Below, one piece after another: positions 17,101 through 29,000 of a DNA stretch of 64,000 nt (position 1 is its first letter; each line of letters opens with the position of its first letter). The position numbers were made by a program, and so were the translations under genes. The DNA comes from Phalacrocorax aristotelis. Taxonomy: Eukaryota > Chordata > Aves > Suliformes > Phalacrocoracidae. The stretch spans positions 58,449,766-58,513,765 of the forward strand of contig NC_134279.1 of assembly GCF_949628215.1 (NCBI RefSeq), written 5' to 3'. A model generated the notes under the pieces. It saw only the letters and a program-made list of their open reading frames with translations, made no database searches and was not told the origin of the DNA.

Positions 17101-20100
17101 AGACTTCTGTGGAAATATTAACAAACAGTCAAAGCACACTAATTACCCTGCACAGCTGTAATGGGCAATGACTGTTACACTGCAAGGTACCTCCGGATAA
17201 TGGTAATGCTCAGTATCTCGTGTGCACTGATCCTATGATATGTTAGGGCTGTGGCTTTTTGCCTTTTAACATAGGTCTAAATTTCATGGGAGGTCCCAGC
17301 AGCGATGTGAATGGCTGTTACATGGACACTTTGGGACTATACAGCTGTTAATGCTGGGATTTGAACTCCGTGACCTAGACAATCCCATCTAGGTCTTTCT
17401 TTGTCAAGCAGCAACTGCTGATACTGTTAAAATTTTAAACTGTCCTTACAATTGCTCCATAAATAATGCATCTCAAATAATGTTTCCTTTGCCAGTGTTG
17501 GCTCTGTGCTATTAACTGCTCTGTGCTATGGGGGTTACCTGGATTTACTCTGATCAAACTACATCCATCCCATCCCTCTTCTTGGGATACACTTCCATTT
17601 GTTTTAGTTTCACCTAATCATATGAGTAAGTGTCCAACTTTTTATGTTTGCACAGTCCCTAAATGTAAAAACTTGGAGAAAGGACCCAGCTGCAAAGTTT
17701 GAACCCAAAAGTCAATTTTCAGTTCTGTGCAAGAATTTTGATCTAGGATTTTAGTTCATTTCTTCTTTGAAGCTGCTATAATAATGATTTTTCTGACAGT
17801 ACATGCAACAGCACAGAATGAAGCTTATTTATTTTAAGTAGAAAGCAACAACACTTTGGTTTTAAAAGGAAATTTGGCAGCAGTATCTCACAAGATCTAT
17901 TGGCTATGGCATGTTTTAGTACTCATAACTGGTCAAATATTCACTGCCCTAGGACAGACAGAAGTTTTGCTATTCACGTTAGTGACAATAAGAGCATACC
18001 TTGTACCACATCTTAATTCCATTTTTCTGATTAGCATGTTTTAGAAAGCTCAACATTGTCACACACCAGAATTACCTTCAAATGTCACATTGTTAATTAC
18101 TGAAATAAGAGAATACAGCCATCAACGTTTACACGACAGAAGGAATACATGGGAGACGGAGGAACCACTAGCATTGTCAGAGTCCCATGGGAAAAGGGGA
18201 GAGCTAGGGTGTCAGAGAAGGGTGCCTCTGGATCACAGCATGGGGACTCTGGATCGCACTGTGAATCACACCAGAAGATCTGACACAGGGGAGGGGAGCT
18301 GACCTCTCCCAGCTGAGGAGTTGTCAAGTAACTCAGGGTTTACCTTATTCCTGAAGTCTGGCTTTGTACTCTTAAGCTGGAAAGAAAATAACTGTTTGCA
18401 CCCAGAAAAAACATTGAGAAGCATTGTGAAACACTTAGAGTGCCGAGTTAGACTGACATCATTACCAAGCCAAACAGCATTGCTTACCTCTGACAATAAT
18501 TTCAGTTAATTTATCTAAAAACACACAGCCTTGACAGTTTAAAAAAACAAAAGACCTGATGTCAATTAGATATTTGGTTAAGCTAGGGAGTACCAAAGAA
18601 TTACAGTTTGTGAAATTTTGTATATCAGTTGTTTATGGTTTCTAAGGTCATGCTTGTAACATTTGTTCAAGGTCTATCTTTGAAAATACTGATAAAGTAA
18701 CATTAACCTTTGAAATGCAGGTTCTGTAGCTGAAAAGAGAAGTCAACAAAATTGTACTCATGAAGCAAATTGCAAGACACAGTTAAAATATTATAAAATG
18801 GATTTCTTACCAGTCTCATCAGAAAATTTAAGTGGCCAGTGCCATCTCCTCAGTTACAGTCCTGTCCCGAAGGTTCCTCCACCCTGGGATGGCTGCTGGG
18901 GCCAGGCTTGCTTTGTTCTCTGCCTCTAGTGATTTTTCACCTGGTTAGTATATTTTTTTTTCCCCAAACACAGGCTACTAACACCACTGTTTAATCAAAG
19001 GTATATGGTTGTGTTGGCGCAACAAGAAAAATCCTGCTGAAGTCACCTGTATTATGCACAGTGCCAAGTAGCATGACAATAGCACCAGGTAAATCTTAGC
19101 AATCACGCATTTCTAGGTGAAGTGGATAAAGACGGCTTTGCCAAAAAACGACTAATTAGAATGCATTATTGACAGCTAAAAGAGAATCAGTGACAACTCA
19201 CTGTATTCAAATGCACCTTCAAGAGGCTGATTAGAAGAAAGTAAAGTTACTGTTAAAAATAATGTCTACAGTAGAGAATACAATCACAGGTATAATTGTA
19301 CAGGAATAGACCTCAAGTACAAATAAGTACATTTAAAGTGAGTCAATATAAAATCCCCATACACAAATTCGTATGTGTCACTGATGTCTCTTAATTCTAA
19401 AGGTTAACTCTATTGTAAAAAAAAGTTGTCACTCTGCCTATAGCAGGGGTTTTTACAAATGTAGTAGAGACAATAGCATTTGCTTGTCTATAATTATGAG
19501 TTGTTAATTATCTGTAAAGCAGTATAACATTCTCAGATGGAAGGTGCTCGCTAAGTGCAAACTATGGTTGATCGAACAAACTGATGAATATAATTTGCTC
19601 TTTAAGACAACATATGAAACAAACATCAGTTTAAAAGCTGTATCATACATCAGATTGAGTATTTTGAGTCAATCTTGACTAATCTTTTTTTCAGTTAGAC
19701 TTTAATCCGTAATCCTTCACTTTCCTTGTTAGATCAAGGACAAATGTCAAGGCTAAGTACACAATGAAAGCAGGATCAATATTGTGTATTTATTCTAGAT
19801 ATATATGACACGTTAATTTCAGTGTATTTTCCTGGTATTAATATAGAAATAATTCTATAGACTTGAAAGTCATGAAGAGTGCTCAGTCAGTATTAACACT
19901 GTAAAAAGGCTAGGTAAGTCAATTTAAAAAAATTGAGACAACAGTATTGTTCTCTCTTGAAACATTCTCGTACTCCTTCAAACTCTGATCCTGTAATTTA
20001 TCATGTACATACGCAAAGAACTTACTATTGAAAGACCAATACTTTCACATTCTTAAGATATGCCAAAGTCAAGCAATTGAATGTCTCACCAATGAGCACA

Positions 20101-23100
20101 CAAAAGAATGTCAGGGGTATATGGAGCTTTTTTAGTGTGCTGGAGAGCAATAAGAAAACTAAAATTGAAAAAATGCTAATAAAATTATTCTGGCTTTGTG
20201 TTTGTTTGGTTTTTAATCTATGAAGACCTAGAATACAGAGTCTCATGATGCTGGTGTTAAACATCACTTTAGAAGAAGGGAAGGTGTGCGTGGCTTATTT
20301 GGAGAGTATATTTCAGTTCAAAGCCCTTTTGGTCTGTGGTAAAGATGCCACATAGTAGAGCAAAAGCCCTTATTTTGCAAAATGTCTCTGAAGCTCAATC
20401 TTTGTGAAGGAAAAAAGGGCTCTTGAGATATAGGCCACTAAATTTCTATAAGAGTGATTTGAAGGACTGAGGCTTTACTATCAAATTTGTTGTATGCCAA
20501 CCATCTTGCATTTGGTTTGTGTTTTTCCTGATGATTTCCAACAATTTTAAGAAAGCTAACCAGCAAATAACAAATCATACAAAAAAAGTGTGAATCAGTG
20601 CTGAAGTTTACATCATCACTGATGGCTACTACTGTGTGAAAAATCTTCCAGCTAAGACATTTACAAGCATAGACAATTCTGCTGTCCACACTAGAGCCAT
20701 ACTTGATGGAGACAGACTTCCCTCCTCCCGTAAGAAATACTCGCACTGATGTAGCTTCATCTTTACAGATCCCGAGGAAAGAAAGCACCTTTGGAGGAAG
20801 GGAAGAAAGTGGCTGGCTGGATGTAGGTATAAGAATTATTACCCCTTCATTCCATAGAAATTTTTTTTTAAGGAGAATGAATTATGGGACTTTCCTGGGA
20901 CATGCTTATCCAAAGGCAGCAGTGTCCACAAAGAGATCCTGGCATAGTGAGAGCTACCAAAGAGCTGGGAGTAATGCAGCTGGGCACAGAGATTAACCTG
21001 ATCTGTGATGGCTCTATATGGAGGCACCATGTTTGAAAGGGAATTTATTACCTTTTCCTAGTATGTGATATGAAGATGTGTTCATGAAGAGAATCTTTAG
21101 GGATTTCTTATTCTGGCAGTTTTCTTCTGAGCTTTTCTACTGGGTGGAAAGGAGTGTGAATGATCTTTAACAGGAAAAAAAAAAATGGTCCCCTTTCAAC
21201 CTGTTATGTGGCAAAGGCAGAACTGCCTGGAGGGCACTGATACAGAGGACAAAAAGAAGACCGCTTTGTCTGCAGTTTGTGATCTTTACAAACCTCAATC
21301 TAAGTATAAAAGAACATAACTAGATCCAGAGAAAATGGTAATAATATATCAGGTATATATCTCATTTAGCTCCAGCCACAATGATTAATTTGCTTTATAT
21401 TTTCTTGCTTCTTGTCAGATTTATTTACTGTAAATCAAAGAAATCAATCTAAGTTTTCTGTGTGCAGTCTTCTTCTCTGCCTCAGTATGAGAGAGGCAAG
21501 CTCATAGTTTTTTGTATCTTCTTTGATGTGCCTTTCAAATGACGCACAGCAAGTTACATGTTTTCATTAACTGTTTTCTGATGTTGCTTTTGTGAAGTAC
21601 AGTCTCCTTTAATGAAGAAAGGAGATACACTTTTGATGGCCATTCTCCATCTGGTATAAGATTCCATATGCTCCTCGTGTTAGTGGTAATGATCATACAA
21701 TTGAATAGAGATTTATCTAAGTGAACACCATAGCAATTTGTAATTGATAAGTGTCAAACTTCAAATTTCCTACTCATTTCCATGGAAGTAGTATGAGACC
21801 CTTTAAAATGATCAGTAGCAATTATTACCCCCCGTGTATGAAAAGCATACATAGTAACATGCAAATATGTTTTTTAAATTGAAATTTTGAGTTCTTCTGT
21901 AGATGATTTTCTTCATGTGGATCTTCTAAGCACCTTGCTTAGCAGCCTTTGCTTCTGCATTCACTACCCCTCTTTATGGGTCTTGCTATTCATGTAAAGT
22001 CAGGACTGTCTCTTAAGTAGATGTATCTGGGGCATTCCCTTAAAAGGATGCAAGGCACAGACAGAAAGCACATGTATTAGGTGATACAGCATCTGCAATG
22101 CCTTGTGCTAGCCAGCACCACAGGGCTCTGGGGCTTAATGAATACAGACCAACCCTACTTTTGCTGAAAAGCCTTAACAAGATAATTATCTACCTATTTA
22201 CCTACCTGAATTAATTAACCGAACCAGATAATTTTTGAATCACTTCTAAAATGCATGGTCTTTTTCCTTACGCTGCCAATTATTTGGGTTTTAAGATGCT
22301 GGATTTCTTTAGTCTACTAAAATGTTTAAAATGAACAGAAATTTCTTCAGCCCTCTTCTAGAGACACAAAAATCTCACACAATTGTCAAACTGTTCTTGC
22401 AATAAAATAATCCAAAGTCCAAAAAAACCAGGGTGTTATGGTTTGTTATATTGTTTTTGTGACTCTATGAAACTTGGCTTCAGTTTATGATTGATATATC
22501 ATATAAAAGCACTCCTTTATATAATGGTGATTAGTTCTCACACACCGCAACTGCAGCAGTGCACTGGTGAATGAAACTAAAAGTAGGACTCATGAGAGAG
22601 CCTCGTGTAGTTTATCCAAAAGTACTACAAAAAGACTTGAGAATGATTATTCAGCAATTTGCTATGTAACAGAGTGGTGGCCAAATTAGTTACCTGTTTT
22701 TCCGGCTCGGCATATTTCATGGGTGGACCTAGTAATGTGCATAGGGTGGCATGGAGGACGTTGTCTTTCAACAGCCTGTCCAAAATTGATGCCCTGATAT
22801 GGACAAGAATGTGGCTTTTCCTAAAGCCACTGACATAAATGGGAACGTTTTCAACAACTTTAACAGGCTTTGCCTCATACTCCCAAAACCTGACGTTTTT
22901 GTTGGTCTTTTATTTTTAGGAGGACATTTTGCAGAGGTAAATTAGAAGGCAGCCATAATACAATGTCTGAGAAACAGATTTCCATACACTAGTCCTGAAA
23001 TAAAAAGCCATGTGAAATTTCTTTAAAGAGAGATTCTTATAACATTCCCTGCGTCTCAAAGAGGAGACATTTCAGAACACATGAATCCTGATTGTGCATC

Positions 23101-26097
23101 CATACATTATATTGATATGGTATTGTCAACAATACTAAACAAACTGAACATTTAGATACTCACAAAAATCCTTAGGAAAGATTCTGGCTAGTTGGCTTAA
23201 AATATATAATACCACCTATGACTTCTGTCGAATGACTGGCTTTAAGTACATTTTAGTAAGAAAAAATTTTTTTATATATATATAAGAAGAGTTGGCCCAC
23301 GTTGACTGGTACCTCAGGAGCTCCCATTCCACCTCCAGCCCCAAACATCACACTCCAGTTCCTCAAATACATTACTACAAATTTGAGATCCTTCATAAAG
23401 ACCTAAAAACTTTGGAAATGTTACAGTGCCACAGGAAAGACCTGTTAATACGTTAGGTAATGTTCATGGGGCTGTGAGAAAGATACAACATGAAAATAAT
23501 TTCTGCCCAAGAATAATAAAATACTAGGTAATGGATTGTGTGTTGCTGAAAATCTCATTAACTCTTTCATTGAAGTGATTTATTTTATACACAGATTCAC
23601 AAGCTTTAAAACTAGAACCAACTATCTGATCAAGTCTGAGAGTTAAGTAATATTGACCAAGGAACTTAGGTCACTAATTTTTATATCAGACCCAGCTCTG
23701 CTTGGCTTCCTGGAACAGCCAATTGATTCTTCAGCAGAGGCATTGCTCTCTATGTGCTGTCTGCTGCTCACATGGATTTTACAGAGTGGGAAGATGCAGA
23801 GACTGCCTAGTTGGTACCCTGGTTTTGATTGTGCCACTCAGAAATGAAGGCAAGAAATGCTGCTAACTTACGTTGTATCTTTTACATGTATTACATCAAA
23901 TATATTTTATATAGCACTTGAAAATAAAAAGAATGATTGAGCATCAGTGCTATTTGAGATGCTTCACAAATCTCTATAGTTAATCATTCTTGTCCTAAGT
24001 CTGAAATTAGTTAGTGGCTTGGGATGCTTGATGAGTTGTCTAAGTGTAAAACTTCTATTGACTGCTGCATGAATTTTCTGAAAAACGAGGTTCTGCAGGT
24101 TCAAGCCCAGAAGCGAATTCAAGAAATAGAAACAGTCAGCTGCAGAATATTTATAACTACTCTGGCAATTAATTTTTTCCCACATGCGTACTTATTTCTG
24201 AAGGACAAATACATTCAGTTTTATTTGTTAATTACATTTATAATGTATGGCAGGTAGTAGAGAAATTCTCTTTGTGACAGCTAGAAATGGTTTGAGCAGG
24301 GGGAATTATACTAGCTGCTCTATCAAACAGAGAGAGGAGAGTGACCTGCTCTGTAAAGTACTTTGAGCACTACAGGTTAAAAAAATGCTGTACTGATATT
24401 GTTAATTCTTGTCTTAAATTGCTGTTATTTGAAATTGCTTTAAATTATAGCAAGAAAAGTAAAAATATAAACTTCTATGCATAGGAACTTGCTACTCTGT
24501 AGAGTGACATTAGTAATCTATCAGAGGAGATGCTGTAAACTCTGTAATGTTGTTGAGAATACCATGAATGTCTGCATTTTTTTCCTTAAGTCCTTAGTCC
24601 CCTTCAGACTTCTCTTTTTGTCCTTCCCAGAGAAAGAATACCATGAACTGAGGACCCAGTACTTCAGCTGTTGAAGCTGCTGATCATGGGATCAAGCCTT
24701 TTGGATGTCTAATTCTGTAGAAGACAGCTGATAAATAAAATAAAACTGACATGAAAATTAAAATACTGAGAACATCATAGAAATAATATAATTTTGAAAC
24801 TCTCAAATACTGAAGGGAGCATTTGTTTTCTTCCAAACTCAAGAACTGCTGACCTTGCTAGTTCAGTGATAAACTTTTTGCAGTATGATCTTACTAAGCT
24901 AGAACTTTATATATATATATACACACACATATATACACACACACACATCCTCTATTGCTAGTAGAATTGATTCAATATGCAAATAAATGTCATTTTAAAC
25001 TAGTAGAATAGTCATTTCAGTGTAGTCAAATGAATGGTCACGTCAGTGTGTTTAACTAAGTGAAAAGAATAAGAAAGGAAAATCATGCTCTTTCATAGCG
25101 AGATTTTGTAGGCAAAAGCTAGTTTAAATAAAGTAATAAACAAGCACTTTAAAACAAGTAATTTCTGAGTCAGCTGTTGTGACAACTACAATACAAGCAA
25201 CATGAGGATTAAAAAAAAGACTGCCTTAGCTATGGGTTATTTATTGGTGTTTTTGCATTCCTTGATTTTTCTTTTTTAAACATTGACTATATGATTGATT
25301 CCTCCCATCATTTCCCGTGGTGGTGCAAGATCAGTTTGTAAAATCTTACTATACTGTACCTTGATCAAATTGTGTCCTACAGAGTAGACGGTTGTTATTC
25401 TCCCTCTCTCTCCAGGAGCATGAATACCTGTGCCATACCCATGCCAAGCAATTAAATATGGATTGTGGATTGTAATCCAGTACTTAACACGATCCCCAAA
25501 GGTCTGGAAGCAAAAGGTGGCATAGTCATTGAAGATATCAATTACTGATTCATTTTTCCATCCCCCATATTTTTCTTGCAGCATCAAGGGCAGGTCCCAG
25601 TGGTACAGCGTAACCACAGGGTCAATATTTCTGTAGAGTAGAGAGTCAATGAGGGTGTTATAATACCGGACTCCTTTTTCATTGGGAGCTATTACCACTC
25701 CAGTAGGAAAAAGCCTTGACCATGAAATTGAAAACTGGTAAAAAGTAACTCCCAAAAAATCCAGAGCAGACAAATCTTTGTCCAACAAGGTGTAACTGTC
25801 ACTGGAGGCATCTGTGCTGTCAGCATCCCTGAACTCCGAGTGGATGAAGCTGTCCCAGATGGAGGCTCCCTTCCTGTCCTTCCTCCGGCTGCCTTCCACC
25901 TGGAAAGCCCCCATCCCTACACCCCAGAGAAATTCTCTGGGGAATGTGTCATACAAAAACATCTGTGTTTCACTCACGGGGCTGAAGCGTGGGTCCTTTT
26001 TCCACACAGATCTTCCCTCTCCAGCAAGCCCAGCAACTATCCTTAAGAAAACTAATGTCCAAAAAGCAACAGATCTCTCCAGTCGTTGGCCCCACAT
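7745..26097 (-). CDS. KLB: Beta-klotho, FGF co-receptor, complete, five coding exons
   Basis: Single-pass membrane co-receptor that pairs with FGF receptors to bind endocrine FGFs (FGF19/FGF21 group). Exons in transcript order: 26097-25360, 17004-16497, 13236-12968, 11337-10194, 8106-7745; 3021 nt, 1006 residues. Order of parts: hydrophobic signal peptide (about 7-26), glycosidase-1-like domain D1 (about 46-475), D2 (about 505-930), transmembrane helix (about 964-985, [20 protein letters not shown]), and a short basic tail rich in KRKRRKR. Each domain lacks one of the two catalytic glutamates of active GH1 enzymes. D1 reads TIHNPY (N212) but keeps IAENGW (E386); D2 keeps TINEPN (E663) but reads ITANGI (A859). 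This fits the known non-enzymatic role. The start is fixed by an in-frame TAA four codons upstream. The protein lacks the roughly 28-residue N-terminal extension of human KLB and has a shorter tail. Assignment over alpha-klotho rests on close KLB-like sequence throughout and on synteny. Confidence 0.97.
8143..8430 (-). mobile_element. CR1 LINE 3' fragment in KLB intron 4
   Basis: On the complement it reads as the 3' part of a CR1 element. The reverse frame includes [19 protein letters not shown] and [19 protein letters not shown], the C-terminal tail of the CR1 reverse-transcriptase ORF, followed by the 3' terminus whose complement is atagaatcatag. It is 5'-truncated near 8430-8510. It has the same orientation as KLB and no intact coding capacity. 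Confidence 0.92.
8431..10193 (-). other. KLB intron 4, remainder
   Basis: Unique-looking sequence between the CR1 fragment and exon 4. No gene, tandem repeat or structured RNA that I recognise. Confidence 0.6.
10194..11337 (-). CDS. KLB: KLB exon 4: most of D2
   Basis: Acceptor attttcacag, donor gtgagt. Residues 506-886, beginning [10 protein letters not shown]. Holds TINEPN with E663 retained and ITANGI, in which the catalytic glutamate position is alanine (A859). In the known human structure the D2 pseudo-pocket binds the FGF C-terminal tail, so this exon should encode the ligand site. Confidence 0.97.
11338..12967 (-). other. KLB intron 3
   Basis: 1.63 kb. Contains only short chance frames (for example 12242-12816) and an AT-rich middle. 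Nothing else is supported. Confidence 0.7.
12968..13236 (-). CDS. KLB: KLB exon 3: end of D1 and linker
   Basis: Acceptor ctcttaaacag, donor gtaagc. Encodes [20 protein letters not shown] (first base from exon 2) to [10 protein letters not shown], residues 416-505. The WSLLDGFEW box is typical of GH1-fold proteins. Phase 0 end. Confidence 0.96.
13237..16496 (-). other. KLB intron 2
   Basis: 3.26 kb without a recognisable gene. The purine-rich part at about 14470-15130 reads like an old, decayed interspersed repeat, but I cannot name a family. Confidence 0.6.
16497..17004 (-). CDS. KLB: KLB exon 2: second half of D1
   Basis: Acceptor tctcaccag, donor gtttgt. Begins [13 protein letters not shown] and reaches KNFINKVLQ, residues 247-415 plus one base. 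Contains [15 protein letters not shown] and IAENGW with the retained nucleophile-position glutamate E386. Confidence 0.96.
24341..24405 (+). repeat. Possible ancient CR1/L3-type tail
   Basis: The segment gtgacctgctctgtaaagta, followed by ctttgagcactacaggttaa, resembles the 3' end of old vertebrate L3/CR1-like elements and related SINEs (typical core ctgtaaagtgctttgag). Heavily diverged and seen only by eye. Confidence 0.35.
24908..24948. repeat. (AT)n/(AC)n compound microsatellite
   Basis: Alternating tatata and acacac blocks over about 41 bp inside KLB intron 1. Likely length-polymorphic. Confidence 0.9.
25360..26097 (-). CDS. KLB: KLB exon 1: signal peptide and first half of D1
   Basis: Starts [20 protein letters not shown] and ends GHNLIK (residue 246) at donor gtacag (25359 downward). 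Includes the GH1-like landmarks VTLYHWDLP and KYGGW, and TIHNPY, where the acid/base glutamate is replaced by asparagine (N212). Phase 0 end. Confidence 0.96.
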
Positions 26098-29000
26098 TAT
26101 GCTGGTTTATAGCACCAGTGTTAAAAGTCAGATTTCTTGCACCGACGCTGAAAAAACCTCCATTCATTTGCTGGAGTCCTCGCCGTGCAGACTCTCTTCG
26201 TTTGCCATGAACTGCTGGAGTGTCTTATCAAAGCTCCACTAAAAGCTTGTGATTGTAAAAGCCCTGTCAATGATTAGCCTGAACTGTGAGACTTAAAACA
26301 GGTCAGAAAACATCGTAACTTTTAGGGAGGTGGCTGCTGTATGACCACTGAGACACCTACCTGGCTTGTAACTGCAGGAAAATAGGTTGCCTGAACAACA
26401 TAAACGCTAGTAGCTAGTTTATCATTATTTAAAGCTCAGTCATTCCAGTGGGAGAATATAGGTGACAGAGGGTGTTAAGGAGCTATCACATCCTTCATTC
26501 CTCGTACAGCCGTATTTCAAGGAAATGTGGCAGAAATATGATTTGGACTGCCTAGTCTCCAATTAAAAGGTGATTTATCCCGTCTGTGTATGGTTGGGAG
26601 GGTAGCGCGTCCTTCCTCAGTCCTGCCCTGCTCATATATCCTACTTCTGCTGGAAAATTCTCCTTGGACTCGTGGGAAATTTTGTTGTGGACAAGAGATG
26701 TACGCACATCCCACTAATTAATAAAACGCAAAGCAAGTCAGTATTTCTTTCAAACACCTTAAACTGGTTTTCTATCCTATATAAAAGCCTGCTGTACAGC
26801 TCTATGTACAGCAGCAGTACAAAATTAATAGGGGTCTTTTCCAGTCCTTAAGCAATTTCCCTGGATTTCTTCAAATAAACACAATTAGCAAAGATAATTA
26901 GCCCCAAAAGATGCTATTCCGGTATTGATCAATTTAACAATCTTGGTATACACAGCTGGGGCATCAGTACAGCAAATATCTTACAGAGTAGTTAAGCAAT
27001 ATAATCATTTAATGTCTTTGAAATTACAGCAAAACTACATGTGTTGAGATACAGTGAATGTACTCTATAGAGTAAGACTGATGCCTGCCACTTTGCTTTT
27101 CTTGAGGTACAGCAGAGTGTATCCACACATTGACCACAGTTGCTGACAAGATTTGTGGAACGAGATAGCAGTGTAGAGTAACTTTACATGCAAGAAAGAT
27201 AGGCACTGAAATCTGAACATGAATGGGAACAACTTACCACCTAGGTATAGCACCTAGGATGAATTAGCCCTGCTGGCATGTAGGCCATGAAAGTCCAGAT
27301 GGACTGCTGGGCTACTGCCACTTTACTGCTCCTGCTACCCATGAGAGTGTGCTTGCAGCATTGCATAGTGCCATTGAGACATACCTTTAGTTTGACAATA
27401 AAGCTGATTAATCAATAGAAGATGGAAGACATTTTATTTATTTGTTAGTTACCGTGATTACTGGATGTTTGAATTCAAAACACCCATGACAGCTCTGTAA
27501 CACACCCCACCGCTACGTATTGACAAGGTAAAGACAATAGGCTTCTCCCCACTAACTACAGCAGATCTAGCACCACTGGCATCTTATTGCAGACAATGTG
27601 TTGCATCTGCACGAGATGTGAAAGGTGCAGCAGTCACTTGTGCTCCCAGATGCCTGATCTGGAGAGTTATGAACTGGATTTCTTTCCTTATTACTGATAT
27701 AACTGGGAACATGCTATAATCAAGATTCTAAAATGTTTTCCAGTACAAGACTCTGAATCCAGTTTCCTACTGTTTTGTCATGTCTAATTGTTTGGGCTGT
27801 AATGTTATTTGATAAAGTTAAAGAGGAGACAATTTAACTGATGAGAGTCATATAGTGACTTGAATTTGGAAGGAGTTTTTGATTAGCTGAGCAAAGAGTT
27901 GGGGAAACACTGTCACTGTTAATTTGGAAAACAATTAGCACAGATGAGTGAGATGTGATGGGGCTGTTGAGAAGTGAGGGTGAAAAGAGAGGAGAAGGGG
28001 AAGGATTTAATCATTGCACTAGCTCAAGCAGCAGAGCTGGTACAGACTTCAGTCCTGATGCTGTACGTGAACATCGACATGATGCTGCACCGTGGGATTT
28101 CCTACCTCTGGCCACGCAATTAATGAATCTGTTTTCCAAATGAATCAGGGCTGGGAGAGGCTGTGGTCTGCGGGGCACTTGCTGTCACTGTTACAGTAGT
28201 TGGGAAGCCTAAAGATTATTCAGTTAATTCTTAGCTATCCAATTTCCTTCTCTTCTTTGCCTCTGCCAAGGCAAGTGATTAAAATTGTGAACCCAACTTT
28301 TCCCCCGACCATTGATTATGCATTCTCCTTGTTTTAGGGGCTTGGCTCTAAAACCTGGGTTTTGATCTGCAGAAATGATGAACACATTAGTAGAAAGGAG
28401 TTTTGAATGTCTGCAATGTTAGGCTGAGTAGCCGAGTTAAGACACATTCATTCTGCATAGATATGCAAACTAGAGAGAGAAAAGACCTAAAGACAAAGTT
28501 CACTTAGAAGAAGTGTAATGTTTACGTTAACATCAGCTGCTCAGCTCTGCTAGCGTTAGGCGCTCAAAACAGCGCAACTTATGTAATTGCCCTCAACAGT
28601 GCGATGTAAATCAAGAACTTATCTTTACCTTATACCTTTACTTATGAAGCAAAAACTGTTTGAGATGGGATCAAGCCTTTTCTAAAGGCACATAATTGTG
28701 ATGGATACTATAGAAAGCCTAATGTAAATAGAAACTAGACCACAGATTTACAAAGAATTTTTGGAATTTTTGGTCTGCAACAAAATGCTAATTCTTTTTT
28801 CTACAACATGAGAGAAATTAGATTTTTTTCTTTCCTTTAAAACTAGGGACTCTAATAAGTAGAATATTCCTTACAGGATTCCTCAAAATAGAGCCTAACT
28901 TCTAGTAAATGAGTATGTTAATGTCTATTAATGTTATGAAAAGAAGTAGAATTCAACCCAAACTGTCAGTTCCAGGAAACATGTTGTTGTGTTTTCCTGA

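Larger units (their letters stand above)
17005..25359 (-). other. KLB intron 1
   Basis: 8.36 kb, AT-rich. Holds an (AT)n/(AC)n microsatellite (24908-24948), a short AT run (about 23270-23284) and a possible ancient LINE/SINE tail (24341-24405). No exon-like frame on either strand. First introns of this size often carry enhancers, but no element can be asserted. Confidence 0.65.

Noticed and set aside
17345-17385. Minus-strand gagttcaaatcccagc, similar to a tRNA T-arm / Pol III B box
   Set aside because: The T-stem is mispaired and no A box or cloverleaf can be drawn upstream. At best a decayed SINE.
24075-24115. GGTTCAAGCCC B-box-like word at 24099-24109
   Set aside because: No A box at proper distance, no acceptor stem; chance match.
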